The notes below the pieces were generated by a model. The model saw nothing but the letters and a program-made list of their open reading frames with translations, was not told where the DNA came from and searched no databases. The position numbers were made by a program, and so were the translations under genes. Positions 43,335 through 53,100 of a stretch of 64,000 nucleotides of DNA are shown in pieces (position 1 is the first letter of the stretch; each line of letters begins with the position of its first letter). The stretch covers positions 186,001-250,000 of the forward strand of contig RYFE02000002.1 in NCBI GenBank assembly GCA_004138175.2. Reading direction: 5' to 3'. The DNA comes from Chloroflexales bacterium ZM16-3. Lineage in GTDB: Bacteria > Chloroflexota > Chloroflexia > Chloroflexales > Chloroflexaceae.

Positions 43335-43976
43335 ATGACCCGGATCAGCCTTGCGCTTGTGCTCCTACTGACCCTGCTGCTGAGCGCCTGCGCCACAGGT
43401 GCCGCACCCGCAGCCACCCCCGTCGCAGATACAAGCACCGACTCTGATGTGCCAACGGCGGGCACCGAGATCACGCCGCCGAAGGATCTGACCGACTTCA
43501 CGCTGCCAAGCAGCGAGGGCGGCAAGCCGCTCAGCCTGAGCGACCTGCGCGGCAAGCCGGTGCTGGTCTACTTCGGCTACACCTTCTGCCCCGATGTCTG
43601 CCCCACCACGATGGCAGAGTTCATCCGCATCAAGCAGGATCTTGGCGACCAGGCCGACCAGCTGGCGGTGCTGATGGTGAGCGTTGACCCGGAGCGCGAT
43701 ACGCCCGAGGTGATGCAGCGCTATCTGAAGGCATTTGACCCGAGCTTCATCGGCATGAGCGGCGACGACGCGACGCTGCGCAAGATCGGCGGCGAGTATG
43801 GCCTCTACTACGAGCGCCATAAGGTTGAGGGCAGCGCCGCCGCTTACCTGGTGGATCACAGCGCCGCCGCCTACCTGATCGATAAGCAGGGCCGCCTGCG
43901 CATGGTCTACGGCTATGGCACGCCCCACACGGTGATCGCGCCCGATGTGCAGCGCCTAATCGCCGAGCAGAGCTAG
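43335..43976 (+). CDS. SCO1/SenC-family copper metallochaperone
   Basis: 213 aa thioredoxin-fold lipoprotein that helps load the CuA site of cytochrome oxidase. Lipobox LLLSAC (Cys19). The copper motif CPDVC gives Cys85 and Cys89 within YFGYTFCPDVCPTTMAEF, and the third ligand is His175 in YLVDHSAAAYLID. The stretch AAAYLVDHSAAAYLID shows a small internal duplication around the ligand. Ribosome binding site AAAGGAAACCC. Linked with PCuAC and the FixH-like gene. Confidence 0.93.
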   Translation: MTRISLALVLLLTLLLSACATGAAPAATPVADTSTDSDVPTAGTEITPPKDLTDFTLPSSEGGKPLSLSDLRGKPVLVYFGYTFCPDVCPTTMAEFIRIKQDLGDQADQLAVLMVSVDPERDTPEVMQRYLKAFDPSFIGMSGDDATLRKIGGEYGLYYERHKVEGSAAAYLVDHSAAAYLIDKQGRLRMVYGYGTPHTVIAPDVQRLIAEQS

Positions 43977-43979
43977 GTT

Positions 43980-44006
43980 CAATGCAAAATGCAAAGTGCA
44001 AAAAAA
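43980..44006. repeat. Short heptamer array (GCAAAAT type)
   Basis: GCAAAAT GCAAAGT GCAAAAA between the SCO stop and the next gene. A similar array lies before smc (53772-53794). Confidence 0.5.
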
Positions 44007-44040
44007 AGATCTGCTTGATCATGCCCTGAGGAGAAGGTAT

Positions 44041-44460
44041 ATGGCACGCTGGATACGCGCGCTGGCCGGGGCGATCATCCTGGCCCTTAGCCTGACATCT
44101 TGCGCGGCCTCGGTGCTGCCGCCCCTGGCCGATGGCTTGGTGCGCGCCCAGATGATGCGTGATGGGACGACCTTCACCCTCGATAGCGTCGCCGCCCCCC
44201 AGATTAATACCACGCAGCACCTGCGGATCACCCTGACCGACGCCAATGGCCGCCCGGTCGATGCCCAGAGCGTCTACTTCGACCTGAAGATGGATATGCT
44301 CTGCCTGAGTGGCAGCAAGCCGGTGGCGAACCCTATCGGGCGCGGGGGCTACGAGATAGATGTGGTCTATGTGATGGCGGGCGACTGGAAGGTGACGGCG
44401 GTGGCCGATATGGGCGACCACGAGCTGAAGGTGACGTTTCCGATTACTGTTGTGGAGTAG
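44041..44460 (+). CDS. FixH/YtkA-like lipoprotein
   Basis: 139 aa. Signal with lipobox LSLTSC (Cys21) and one beta-sandwich domain: RAQMMRDGTTFTLDSVAAPQ, TTQHLRITLTDANGRPVDAQ, VYFDLKMDMLCLSG and GRGGYEIDVVYVMAGDWKVT. This is the YtkA-like/FixH-like pattern with the conserved Met-rich MDM, often found with copper or oxidase assembly genes. The ATG at 44041 follows GAGGAGAAGGTAT. Last gene of the copper cluster. Confidence 0.78.
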   Translation: MARWIRALAGAIILALSLTSCAASVLPPLADGLVRAQMMRDGTTFTLDSVAAPQINTTQHLRITLTDANGRPVDAQSVYFDLKMDMLCLSGSKPVANPIGRGGYEIDVVYVMAGDWKVTAVADMGDHELKVTFPITVVE

Positions 44461-44464
44461 ACAA

Positions 44465-44493
44465 GGGTACAGGGCAGAGGGTGCAGGGTACAG
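44465..44493. repeat. Heptamer array (GGGTACA type)
   Basis: GGGTACA GGGCAGA GGGTGCA GGGTACA immediately after the stop of the FixH-like gene. Confidence 0.55.
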
Positions 44494-44585
44494 GCCGAGC
44501 GCATCAGAAAGCGATCCGTGACACCAAAGGGCAACGTATTTTGAAACCTTGTCTCATCATAGTTTCGCAGGGATGTGGCGTAATG

Positions 44586-44616
44586 AAGGCCGGTGAGCGC
44601 ACGCTCGCCGGCCTTT
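44586..44616 (+). terminator. Terminator-like hairpin after the copper cluster
   Basis: AAGGCCGGTGAGCG pairs with CGCTCGCCGGCCTT (one G-T pair), followed by TC; a strong stem with only a short T tract. It separates the copper cluster from the transporter operon. Confidence 0.5.
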
Positions 44617-44734
44617 CTGCGCCGTGGGAATCCGCTGCACGGCTTTGCCCATATGGTTGTAAAATTGTAAGCGCTCCGTTGGCACCGCAGGAGCTACCCA
44701 TATCGCGGTGCAGTATCACTCAAAGGGGACAGGT

Positions 44735-45679
44735 ATGAGACGACTAGGGATGACGATGGTGGCCTTCCTCCTGCTTTCGCTGTTTGCGGCGTGCGGGGGG
44801 CAGACGGCAAGCGCGCCCACCGCCCCGGCCGCGACGGAGGCACCCGTCGCTGTAGCGACAGATTCCACGGCCACGGAAGCCCCGCCCGCCGAGGCCACCG
44901 CTGAGCCCGCCGAGGCCACCGCTGAGCCCGCCGAGGCCACCGCTGAGCCCGCCGAGACCACCAGCGCGCTGCCCGACCTGGGCGGGCGCGAGGTGACTAT
45001 CGCCGTGGAGAACGCCTACCCGCCGTTCAACTATGTCAACCCCGCGACCAGCAAGGGCGAGGGGTGGGACTACGAAGCCTGGAATGAGATCTGCAGCCTG
45101 CTGAACTGCACCCCGTCCTACCAGGAGGCGTCCTGGGAGGGCATGATCCAGGCCGTGGCAAACGGGCAGTTTGACGCAGCCGCCGATGGCATCACCATCA
45201 CCGAGGAGCGCGCCCAGCAGGTGGACTTCTCGGAGGGCTACATCCAGGTGTCCCAGCGCCTGATGACGCGCGTGGGCGAGGATCGCTTCAAGAACATGGA
45301 CGAGTTCGTGGCGAATGATCAGCTGCGCCTCGGCACGCAGACCGGCACCACCAACTACGAGACGGCCAAGAGCCTTATGCCTGAGTCGCGCATCCAGGCA
45401 TTTGAGCAGTTCCCCTTCGCCGTGGCGGCCCTGATCAACGGCGACGTTGACGCGGTGCTGATGGACGAGACGGCGGGCCAGGGCTATCTCGGCACAAACG
45501 CCGAGCAGATCACACTGGTGGGCGACCCGATCACCAGCGACCAGCTCGGCTTCATCTTCCCCAAGGGCAGCGACCTAGTTGGGCCGGTGAACCTCGCGCT
45601 GGAGCAGATGCGCACGAGCGGGAAGCTTGACGAGCTGGCAAAGAAGTACTTCAGCGCCGAGTTCAAGCTGCCAGAATAG
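44735..45679 (+). CDS. Polar amino acid ABC transporter, substrate-binding lipoprotein
   Basis: 314 aa. Lipobox LFAAC. A Pro/Ala/Thr/Glu linker contains three exact 21-bp units (AEPAEAT repeated, bases ~44893-44953). The family-3 solute-binding domain follows: REVTIAVENAYPPFNYVNPA, GWDYEAWNEICSLLNC, EGMIQAVANGQFDAAADGIT, GTQTGTTNYETAKSLMP, VDAVLMDETAGQGYL. Amino acid ligand likely. The ATG at 44735 follows AAAGGGGACAGGT. With the permease and ATPase downstream it forms a complete importer. Confidence 0.93.
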   Translation: MRRLGMTMVAFLLLSLFAACGGQTASAPTAPAATEAPVAVATDSTATEAPPAEATAEPAEATAEPAEATAEPAETTSALPDLGGREVTIAVENAYPPFNYVNPATSKGEGWDYEAWNEICSLLNCTPSYQEASWEGMIQAVANGQFDAAADGITITEERAQQVDFSEGYIQVSQRLMTRVGEDRFKNMDEFVANDQLRLGTQTGTTNYETAKSLMPESRIQAFEQFPFAVAALINGDVDAVLMDETAGQGYLGTNAEQITLVGDPITSDQLGFIFPKGSDLVGPVNLALEQMRTSGKLDELAKKYFSAEFKLPE

Positions 45680-45764
45680 TTCGGGCTACCGCAGTCCGTT
45701 GCGTTTGCATGAGGTGTCAGAGAGAGCAATGCCCTGCCTGACCCTCACAGTCCATGTTTGAATC

Positions 45765-45812
45765 AGGGGGGGCCAGGGAGCGCGAGGCGCTCCCTGGCCC
45801 TCCCCCAAAAAA
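45765..45812 (+). terminator. Strong hairpin between binding protein and permease genes
   Basis: GGCCAGGGAGCGC, loop GAG, complement, extended by G and C runs, followed by A6. The A run excludes a classical plus-strand terminator; partial attenuation or mRNA protection would fit the higher dose needed of binding proteins. Confidence 0.45.
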
Positions 45813-45844
45813 CCTTGCAAACCTTATGTGCTGAAGGAGTGCGC

Positions 45845-46645
45845 ATGGCCGTCGATCAAGAGCAGATCATCACCTCCAAGCGGGATGTCGTCGGTCGTAC
45901 CAATCTGAAGCAGTTTCCCTGGTGGTTCCTGATCATCCTGGCGATTGCTGGCTACATGACCATTCGGATCATCATCGACCCGCTCTATCAGGGCATCTTC
46001 AACACAATTTTGCAGGGAATCGGCACAACGCTGTACGTAACGGTCATCTCGTTTGTGTTCGCGCTGCTGCTCGGGCTCATCCTGGGGCTCGGGCGTGTCT
46101 CGACCAATCCGATCTGGCGTAACCTATCGATCAGCTACATCGAGTTCATCCGCGGCGTGCCGATGCTGGTGCTGATCTTCACCATCTCCTTCGCCGTCGT
46201 GCCAATGTTCGCGCGTACCTTCGGCCTGTCCAACAACTCAGTCTCGCTCACCACGCGCGCGATCATTGCGCTGGTGCTGATCTACGGGGCGTATATCGCG
46301 GAGATCTTTCGGGCGGGGATCGAGTCGATCGGGCGCGGCCAGTCGGAGGCGGCCCGCTCGCTGGGGATGTCGCGGGTGCAGTCGATGCGCTATGTGATCC
46401 TGCCGCAGGCGATCCGTAACGTGATGCCGGCCCTCGGCAACGACCTGATCGCGCTGCTGAAAGACACATCCCTCGTCTCGGTGCTTGGCGTGCGCGAGAT
46501 GACGCAGGTCGCGCGGCTCTCGGTGAGCACCAGCTTCCGCTACGAAGAGACCTACTTCATTCTCACGCTCTTCTACCTGACGATGACCCTGGTTCTCTCG
46601 CTGCTCTTGCAGTGGTTGCAGCGCCGGGTGGGCGCGAAGGGATAG
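45845..46645 (+). CDS. Polar amino acid ABC transporter, permease
   Basis: 266 aa inner-membrane permease of the HisMQ type. Membrane helices include [56 protein letters not shown] and [16 protein letters not shown]. The EAA loop for ATPase contact is [20 protein letters not shown]. The ATG at 45845 follows CTGAAGGAGTGCGC. The following ATPase starts 4 bases after the stop. Confidence 0.93.
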   Translation: MAVDQEQIITSKRDVVGRTNLKQFPWWFLIILAIAGYMTIRIIIDPLYQGIFNTILQGIGTTLYVTVISFVFALLLGLILGLGRVSTNPIWRNLSISYIEFIRGVPMLVLIFTISFAVVPMFARTFGLSNNSVSLTTRAIIALVLIYGAYIAEIFRAGIESIGRGQSEAARSLGMSRVQSMRYVILPQAIRNVMPALGNDLIALLKDTSLVSVLGVREMTQVARLSVSTSFRYEETYFILTLFYLTMTLVLSLLLQWLQRRVGAKG

Positions 46646-46649
46646 CATC

Positions 46650-47399
<750 letters not shown>

Positions 47400-47407
47400 A
47401 CAAGGCT

Positions 47408-48322
47408 TCAGGGCTGGTACAGGTAGCTGTCCCAGCCCTGGCTGGTCAGCTGGGCACCATCTTCGCAGAGCAGTAGCCCGGCGTAGCCAGGCCGCGCATC
47501 GACCCAGGCGATCCCGCTGTTCCCCAAGATGAAGAGCAGCTTGGCGGCCACCTCAGCCTCGCGGGCCGATGGCGCAACCGCCGTGGCGGTGAGGGCTGGG
47601 GTTTCGGCGGGCTGTCCGCTGCGCGGGTCGATGATATGGTGACGCCAGGTGTCGCCCACCTTCCAGCGCCGGTAGTCGCGCCCGGAGGTTGCCACGCCGC
47701 CGCGCGAGAGCAGCAGCAGACCGAGGGGCGCGTCGGCGTCGAGCGGGTTCTCTATGCCAACCGGCCAGGGCTGGCCGTCGGCCATCGGGCCGCTCACCGC
47801 AATGTCGCCGCCGGCGTCGATCAGGGCCGGGGCGTAGGAGGCCAGGCGCCGGGCCGCCTCATCAGCAGCCCAGCCCTTGGCGACCCCGCCCAGGTCGATG
47901 TGGACACCCTCAGGCAGACGCACCGCGTGGTGGCGCGGGTCAAGCTCGATCTGCTGCCAGTCTGTGGCGCTCGGGGCGGGCGCAGACACGGCAGCTAGAC
48001 CGGGGCCAGCGGCGAAATCCTGAGTATAGCCGGTCGCCTTAACCGCGTCGAGCAGGGTGGGCGTGACGACGCCCTCGCTCTGGCGGGCCGCATCTAGGGC
48101 GACAGTGAGCACCGACCAAAGGGTCTCGCTGAGCGGGATCCAGAACCCAGCGTCGGCGTTGAGCTGTGAGAGCTCGCTGTTGGCCCGGAAGCGGCTGAGG
48201 CACTGCTCCCAGCCCTCGAACCAGCCCGGCACCTCCCGCAGCACGGATGCGGCATCCTCGCCCTCCCCGTCGATCACCGCCAGCATCTGGCAGCCCATCG
48301 CACGAAACTCAAGCCGCTCCAT
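47408..48322 (-). CDS. apbE: FAD:protein FMN transferase, ApbE family
   Basis: 304 aa. Transfers FMN to Thr of flavoproteins such as NQR/RNF subunits. Family signs: EFRAMGCQMLAVIDG at the start, WEQCLSRFRANSELSQLNA, the metal/FAD region VHIDLGGVAKGWAADEAAR and LIDAGGDIAVSG, SGRDYRRWKVGDTWRHHIID, then late PALTATAVAPSAREAEVAAK. No signal peptide is visible, so it is a cytoplasmic or tail-less form. Convergent with the transporter ATPase with an 8-base gap. Confidence 0.92.
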   Translation of the reverse strand: MERLEFRAMGCQMLAVIDGEGEDAASVLREVPGWFEGWEQCLSRFRANSELSQLNADAGFWIPLSETLWSVLTVALDAARQSEGVVTPTLLDAVKATGYTQDFAAGPGLAAVSAPAPSATDWQQIELDPRHHAVRLPEGVHIDLGGVAKGWAADEAARRLASYAPALIDAGGDIAVSGPMADGQPWPVGIENPLDADAPLGLLLLSRGGVATSGRDYRRWKVGDTWRHHIIDPRSGQPAETPALTATAVAPSAREAEVAAKLLFILGNSGIAWVDARPGYAGLLLCEDGAQLTSQGWDSYLYQP

Positions 48323-48344
48323 AATCTATGCTCCTGTTCTGCCT

Positions 48345-48465
48345 CGCCCGGCGGCTGAACCCGCGGGCTATGTCTGCGAAGGCCGCCTGCGCGGCCTACC
48401 TGAGGACGTGCATGCGGCCTTCGTAGACCGTAGCCCACCCGTTTACGGGCCGGGCTCGTGACGTT
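48345..48465. repeat. GC-rich palindromic remnant
   Basis: Segments such as GCGAAGGCCGCCTGCGCGGC and GCCCACCCGTTTACGGGCCG form short stems. It resembles the stretch at 3060-3235. No gene between apbE and the pentapeptide gene. Confidence 0.45.
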
Positions 48466-48555
48466 GCAACAGCTCGCCTCCCCTACAAAAGTTATAGCAT
48501 AACAAAGTTAGAGAATGATTGAGGCGAGATGTAGTTCGTATGAATAGCTCATCGG

Positions 48556-49236
48556 CTACTTGACATCAGGTGCCTCGGCGGTGACGACCAGGCCCAGGAT
48601 GGCGGCGAGCTCCGCAGCTTGCTCGGGCGAGACGATCGCGCCTTGGAGCTCGCGCAGGCCAACCTGAAGCCCGGTGAGTGTCGAGCCACGTAGGTCGGCG
48701 CCGCGCAGCGTGGCCTCGCGGAAATCGGCCCCGCTCAGGTCGCAGTCACGAAAGATCACCCCGCTTAGGTTTGAGCCGGTGAAGGATGCTGCGCGAAGCC
48801 CGCAGCGCTCGAAGCGCACCGCGCGCAGGGTCGCGCCCCAGCAGCGGAGCGCCTCGGCGTTGCCGCGCTGGAAGATCACATCATCGAGGCGCGCGTCGAG
48901 CAGGGCGGTTCCGAGCAGCCGACAGCCCAGGAGCGAGACCCGGCGCAGCTCCGCGCGGGTGAGCGTTGCGCCGGCCAGGTCGCAGGTGTCGAGATGCACA
49001 TCGGTCAGCTGAAAGCGGGTCAGCTCGGCCTGCGTGAACCGCACCCGCCTACAGACCAGCTGGTCGAAGGCGACATCCTCGACGCGTGCGGCAGAGAGGT
49101 CGGCGTCAGCGATAGTGATAGCGTGGTAGTCCGTCTGGTCGGCGAGCATGAGCGCAGCCGGTGCCGACGGCAGATCGGCGGGAAGATCCGGGGGGCGTAT
49201 GCCATGGGTAGGTGGAGAGGATCGTTTACGTGCCAT
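48556..49236 (-). CDS. Pentapeptide-repeat protein
   Basis: 226 aa. Residues ~40-205 form a right-handed quadrilateral beta helix of A(D/N)LXX repeats: ADLSAARVEDVAFDQLVCRR, ADFREATLRGADLRGSTLTG, CDLAGATLTRAELRRVSLLG. Role unknown; some such proteins mimic DNA and protect gyrase. The N-terminal ~35 residues are Pro-rich. The C-terminal helix VSPEQAAELAAILGLVV is usual for the family. Divergent from the next gene. Confidence 0.92.
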   Translation of the reverse strand: MARKRSSPPTHGIRPPDLPADLPSAPAALMLADQTDYHAITIADADLSAARVEDVAFDQLVCRRVRFTQAELTRFQLTDVHLDTCDLAGATLTRAELRRVSLLGCRLLGTALLDARLDDVIFQRGNAEALRCWGATLRAVRFERCGLRAASFTGSNLSGVIFRDCDLSGADFREATLRGADLRGSTLTGLQVGLRELQGAIVSPEQAAELAAILGLVVTAEAPDVK

Positions 49237-49292
49237 TGAGAATACTCCGGTGAAGCAGTGCTACAGCCCTTCGTTATCATCCAACGAGGGGC

Positions 49293-49320
49293 TTGACAAC
49301 AGCGAAGTCCGCCCTATAAT
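49293..49320 (+). promoter_or_regulatory. Consensus sigma70 promoter
   Basis: TTGACA (49293-49298), 16-base spacer, TATAAT (49315-49320), both perfect. A dyad CCCTTCGTT / AACGAGGGG (49267-49291) lies directly upstream and could be an operator. Confidence 0.75.
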
Positions 49321-49401
49321 AGAACATAGGAGCCAAATGGATGTTCGGCAGGAAGATCGGTAAGGCGGAATACAGTATTATAAGCACGAGTGAGGACGAC
49401 G

Positions 49402-49929
49402 ATGAGCCACGAGACGATCGATATCCCCCAGGCCGATGTTCTCTGGGATGTTGCGCGGGTGCCTGAAGCCATCGCCCGCGGGAGGTCGCTGCCGGACGAG
49501 ATCGGGGTCTACATCGGCACGAAGGTCGCCCGTCAGGGGCTCTACTACACGCAGGCCGCACGCATCCTTGGCTTTGTGAAGCCCAGCAAGCCAGGCGATC
49601 CGGTTGAGCTAACGCCGTTTGGTCGAGCCTTCGCCACCTATAATCAGGCCGACCAGCGCACCGCCCTGCGGCGTATGCTGCTCCAGCGCGAGCCGACTCG
49701 CTCGGTGGTGGTGGCCATGCGCTCTAGCGATGGCCTGCTGCGCCCCGAGATCGCGGTCGTCCTCCAGAGCCTCGCGCCACTGGCCCAGAGCACCGCGCTC
49801 CGCCGCTCCGCCACCGTCGCCGCATGGCTGTGCGCCACCGGCCTGGCCCGCTGGACGGATGGCCGCCTGTCCTACTGCGGCCCAAATGTGCCAGTGCAGC
49901 CCTCCTTCCCCCGCCAAAATGCCGCGTAG
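49402..49929 (+). CDS. Hypothetical protein, possible winged-helix type
   Basis: 175 aa; no certain family. DVARVPEAIARGRSLPDEIG, YYTQAARILGFVKPSKPGDP and VELTPFGRAFATYNQADQRT look like the two short helical modules found as C-terminal partners of AAA or restriction-type ATPases ('AAA-associated' or DUF7226-like), here as a stand-alone protein. Strong promoter directly upstream. The ATG at 49402 follows GTGAGGACGACG; GTG 49390 is an alternative. The stop touches a 44-bp palindrome. Confidence 0.6.
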   Translation: MSHETIDIPQADVLWDVARVPEAIARGRSLPDEIGVYIGTKVARQGLYYTQAARILGFVKPSKPGDPVELTPFGRAFATYNQADQRTALRRMLLQREPTRSVVVAMRSSDGLLRPEIAVVLQSLAPLAQSTALRRSATVAAWLCATGLARWTDGRLSYCGPNVPVQPSFPRQNAA

Positions 49930-49972
49930 GAATGCCAAAGGGGCGCATCGCGATGCGCCCCTTTGGCATTCC
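49929..49972. terminator. Perfect 44-bp palindrome after the gene
   Basis: The left half begins GGAATGCCAAAGGGGCGCAT and the right half is its exact complement, with no loop. It starts on the last base of the stop codon. Likely a terminator or mRNA 3'-end hairpin, without a T run. Confidence 0.55.
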
Positions 49973-49987
49973 TGGCCAAGCCCCAAC

Positions 49988-50117
49988 CCCTAAACGCAAT
50001 ACCGCAGAAGTAACGCTGTGAGGCATCCTGTCATTCTGAGCGAAGCGAAGAATCCCGGCCGGGACCCTTCGCTTCGCTCAGGGTGACAGCGTTACTTCTG
50101 CGGTATTGCCCCTAAAC
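49988..50117. mobile_element. Palindromic MITE, copy 4, at the smc stop codon
   Basis: Element 49996-50109 (114 bp) flanked by CCCTAAAC at 49988-49995 and 50110-50117. The right duplicate contains the smc stop codon (minus strand TAG), so the element jumped onto the very end of smc and duplicated its stop. Confidence 0.9.
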
Positions 50118-53100
50118 ATATTCTTCCACCCGCAACGAGATCGTCTTCGACGCGCCATCGTCACCCATCGTCACGCCGTAGAGCGTATCGGCGGCATCGA
50201 TCGTGCCCCGGTTGTGCGTGATCAAGATGAACTGTGTCTGGTCGACGAGGGACTGGAGGGCGTCGCGGAAGCGCCCGACGTTCGACTCATCCAGGGCGGC
50301 ATCGGTCTCGTCCAGAATGCAGAAGGGGCTAGGGTTCACCTTCAGGATGGCGAAGAGCAGGGCGGCGGCGGTGAGGGTGCGCTCGCCGCCCGAGAGCAGC
50401 GAGATGCTCTGCTGCTTCTTGCCGGGCGGGCGCACGATGATCTCGACGCCCTGGCCGCGCCCGCTGGACGGATGCTCTTCCTGCCCGTCCTCGGGAAGGT
50501 CGCCGTTGCTAGATGGGCCGCCAGTGAGCTGAAGCTTCGCCGAGCCGCCGCCGAAGAGCCGCACGAAGCTCTGCTCAAACTCGGCGGCCACCGCGTTGAA
50601 GGTGGTGATGAAGCGCTGGCTCATCGCGCCCTCAAGGGCGGCGATCAGCTCTAGGAGCGAACCCTCGGCCTCGCGCAGGTCGGCCACCTGCTCGCTGAGG
50701 AAGCGGTGGCGCGCGGCGGCCTCATCATACTCCTCTAGGGCCAGCTGGTTCACCGCGCCCAGGCGCAGGATCTTCGCCCTCAGGGCGTCGATCTCGGGCT
50801 GGAGGCGCTCGGCGGGCGCGTCCTCGGCGGGCGGCTCCAGCGCCTCCACATCAATATCATCAGCGGCGGCCCGCTCGTAGATGGCGTCCTGGCGATCTGT
50901 GGCGCGCTGCGACTCCATGGCGGCGCGGCCGTGGGCAGACTCGCGCTCAAGCAGGGCGGCGGTGGCCTCCTGCTCGCGGCGCTCCAGGTCGGCCTGGGCA
51001 GACTCGTTGGCACGCAGGGATTGCTCGGCCGGGTCGATCTGGGCGCGCAGGGCGTCGATCTCGGCTAGGAGGGCGTGATGCTCAGCCTCGATACGGGCAT
51101 GGGCTGCGCCGATCCGCTCACGCTCGGCCTCCTGGTCGGCCACGCTCGCCGCCAGCGAGACCAGCTGGCGCTCGCCCTCGGCCAGGCTGCGCTCGTGGGC
51201 GGCGAGCAGGGTGCGCTGGGCGCGCAGCTGTCCCTCGGCGGCCCCGGCGGCAGCGCGCAGGCCAGCTACCCGCTCCTGGGCGGCCCGGTCGGCCTGGGCC
51301 TCGGCGTCCTGGCGAGCGCGCAGCTCGGCCAGACGCAGCTCGGCCTCGGCGGCGGCCCTCTCGGCGGCCGTACGCCGCCCTAGCAGCTCGGTCTCCTGTC
51401 CCTGGAGGGCGGCCACATCGTGGCTAAGGCGCTCCTGGCGCTGCGCGGCCCAGCCGCGCTCCTGCTCAGCCTGGGCCACCCGGCGGGCCGTGCCATCCAG
51501 CTCGGCCCGCCGCGACTCGACCATGCGGGCGGCATCGCGGGCGCGGGCCTCAAGCTCGCGGATGGATTGGGAGTGGGCCTGGATCTTGGCCTCTAGCTCA
51601 GCGCGGCGGGACTCAGCCCGCTCCACGGCGGCGCGGGCGGCCTCAACCCGGCCAGGAAGCTCGCGCAGCTCGCGTTCACGACGCAGCGCCCCGCTCTCCT
51701 TCGTCTGCGCGCCGCCCGTCACCGAGCCGCCGCTGCTCACCTGCTCGCCCTGAAGCGTCACAATTGTCCAGCCGCCCGAGAGCCCCCGCAGTTCGGCGCG
51801 GGCCGTAGCCAGGTTATTGACGATCATCACCCGACCAAGCAGCTGCCGGGCCACCGCCGCATAGCGCTCGTCGTAGTCCACAAGGTCGGCGGCGACACCG
51901 AGCACGGGAGTCGGGAGTCGGGAGTCGGGAGTCGGTGCCCCATCCCGTGCGCCCTCACCTGCATTGAAAGTCAATCCTTGTCTTGGCCCAGACTCCCGAC
52001 TCCTGCCGCCCGACTCCCGGATCGAATCCAGCGGCATAAACGTCGCCCGGCCAGCCCCGCTGCGCTTGAGGTCGGCGATCGCGTCCTCGGCATCCGCCCA
52101 GCGCTCGACCACAATGTTTTGAAGGCGCGAGCCGAGCGCGACCTCGACGGCGGTCTCCAGCTCGGCGGGGGTGCGGATGATCGACTGGACGAGGGCGAAG
52201 CCGGGTCGGTCTGCCTTCTCGGCCCACTGCATGGCGGCGCGCACGCCGGCGAAGGCCCCGGTGTAGGAGCGGGCCAGGCGGGCGAGCGAGTCGAGGCGGG
52301 CCTCGACGTCGGCCAGGGCGCGGCGGGCGGCGGCTCGCTCATCTTCGGCGGTGGCCCGCTCGGCGCGCAGCGACTCCAGCGCGGCGCGGGCGGCCCGCTC
52401 GGCCTCGGCGGCCTCGGCGCGGGCGGCCTCGGCGGACGTAAGCGCGGCGCGGGCCGCCTCGACCTGGGCGCTGGCGGCGGCCAGATTCTCGGCGGCATGG
52501 GCGGCGGCAGCCTCTAGCTCGGCGCGGTCGCGCTCAAGGCGGGCGGCCTGATCGCGCAGCTGCTCAGCCCGGCTGGCCCCCTCGGCGACAGCGGTTGCCG
52601 CACGGAGGGAGGTGTCCTGGGCGGCCCGCAGGTCGCGGGCGAGGGCCGCGCGGATCTGCTCAGCGCTAGCCATCTCGGCCTCGGCGGCGCGCAGGGCGAC
52701 CCGCTGGGACTCAAGGGCAGACTCGGCAAGGGCCGCATCCTCGGCGGCGGCGGCGCGGCGGGCCTCGTCCTCGCCCTGGCGCAGGGCCAGCTCGTTACGG
52801 CGGCGCTCTAGCTCCTCGGCCCGGCGGGACAGGGACACGAGGCGCTCGCCATCCACGGCCAGGACGCGCTGGGCATCCTCAGCCCGGCGGTGCAGCTCGC
52901 CGCTGCGCTGATGCAGCGTGCCCAGCTCATCGCGCTGGCCGCGCAGCGCCTCGCGCAGGGCGCGCAGGTCGTGCGAGACGGCCAACTGCGCGGCGCGGGC
53001 CTGCTCCAGCGCCTGCTCCAGGCCGAGAACCTCGGCGCGGGCGGCGGCGGTGGCGGCCTGGGCGGCCCGCCAGATCGCAGCGTAGTGTCGCTCCTGAAGC

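Noticed and set aside
45765-45812. Classical rho-independent terminator
   Set aside because: The stem is followed by A6, not T, on the plus strand, and the downstream genes belong to the same transporter.
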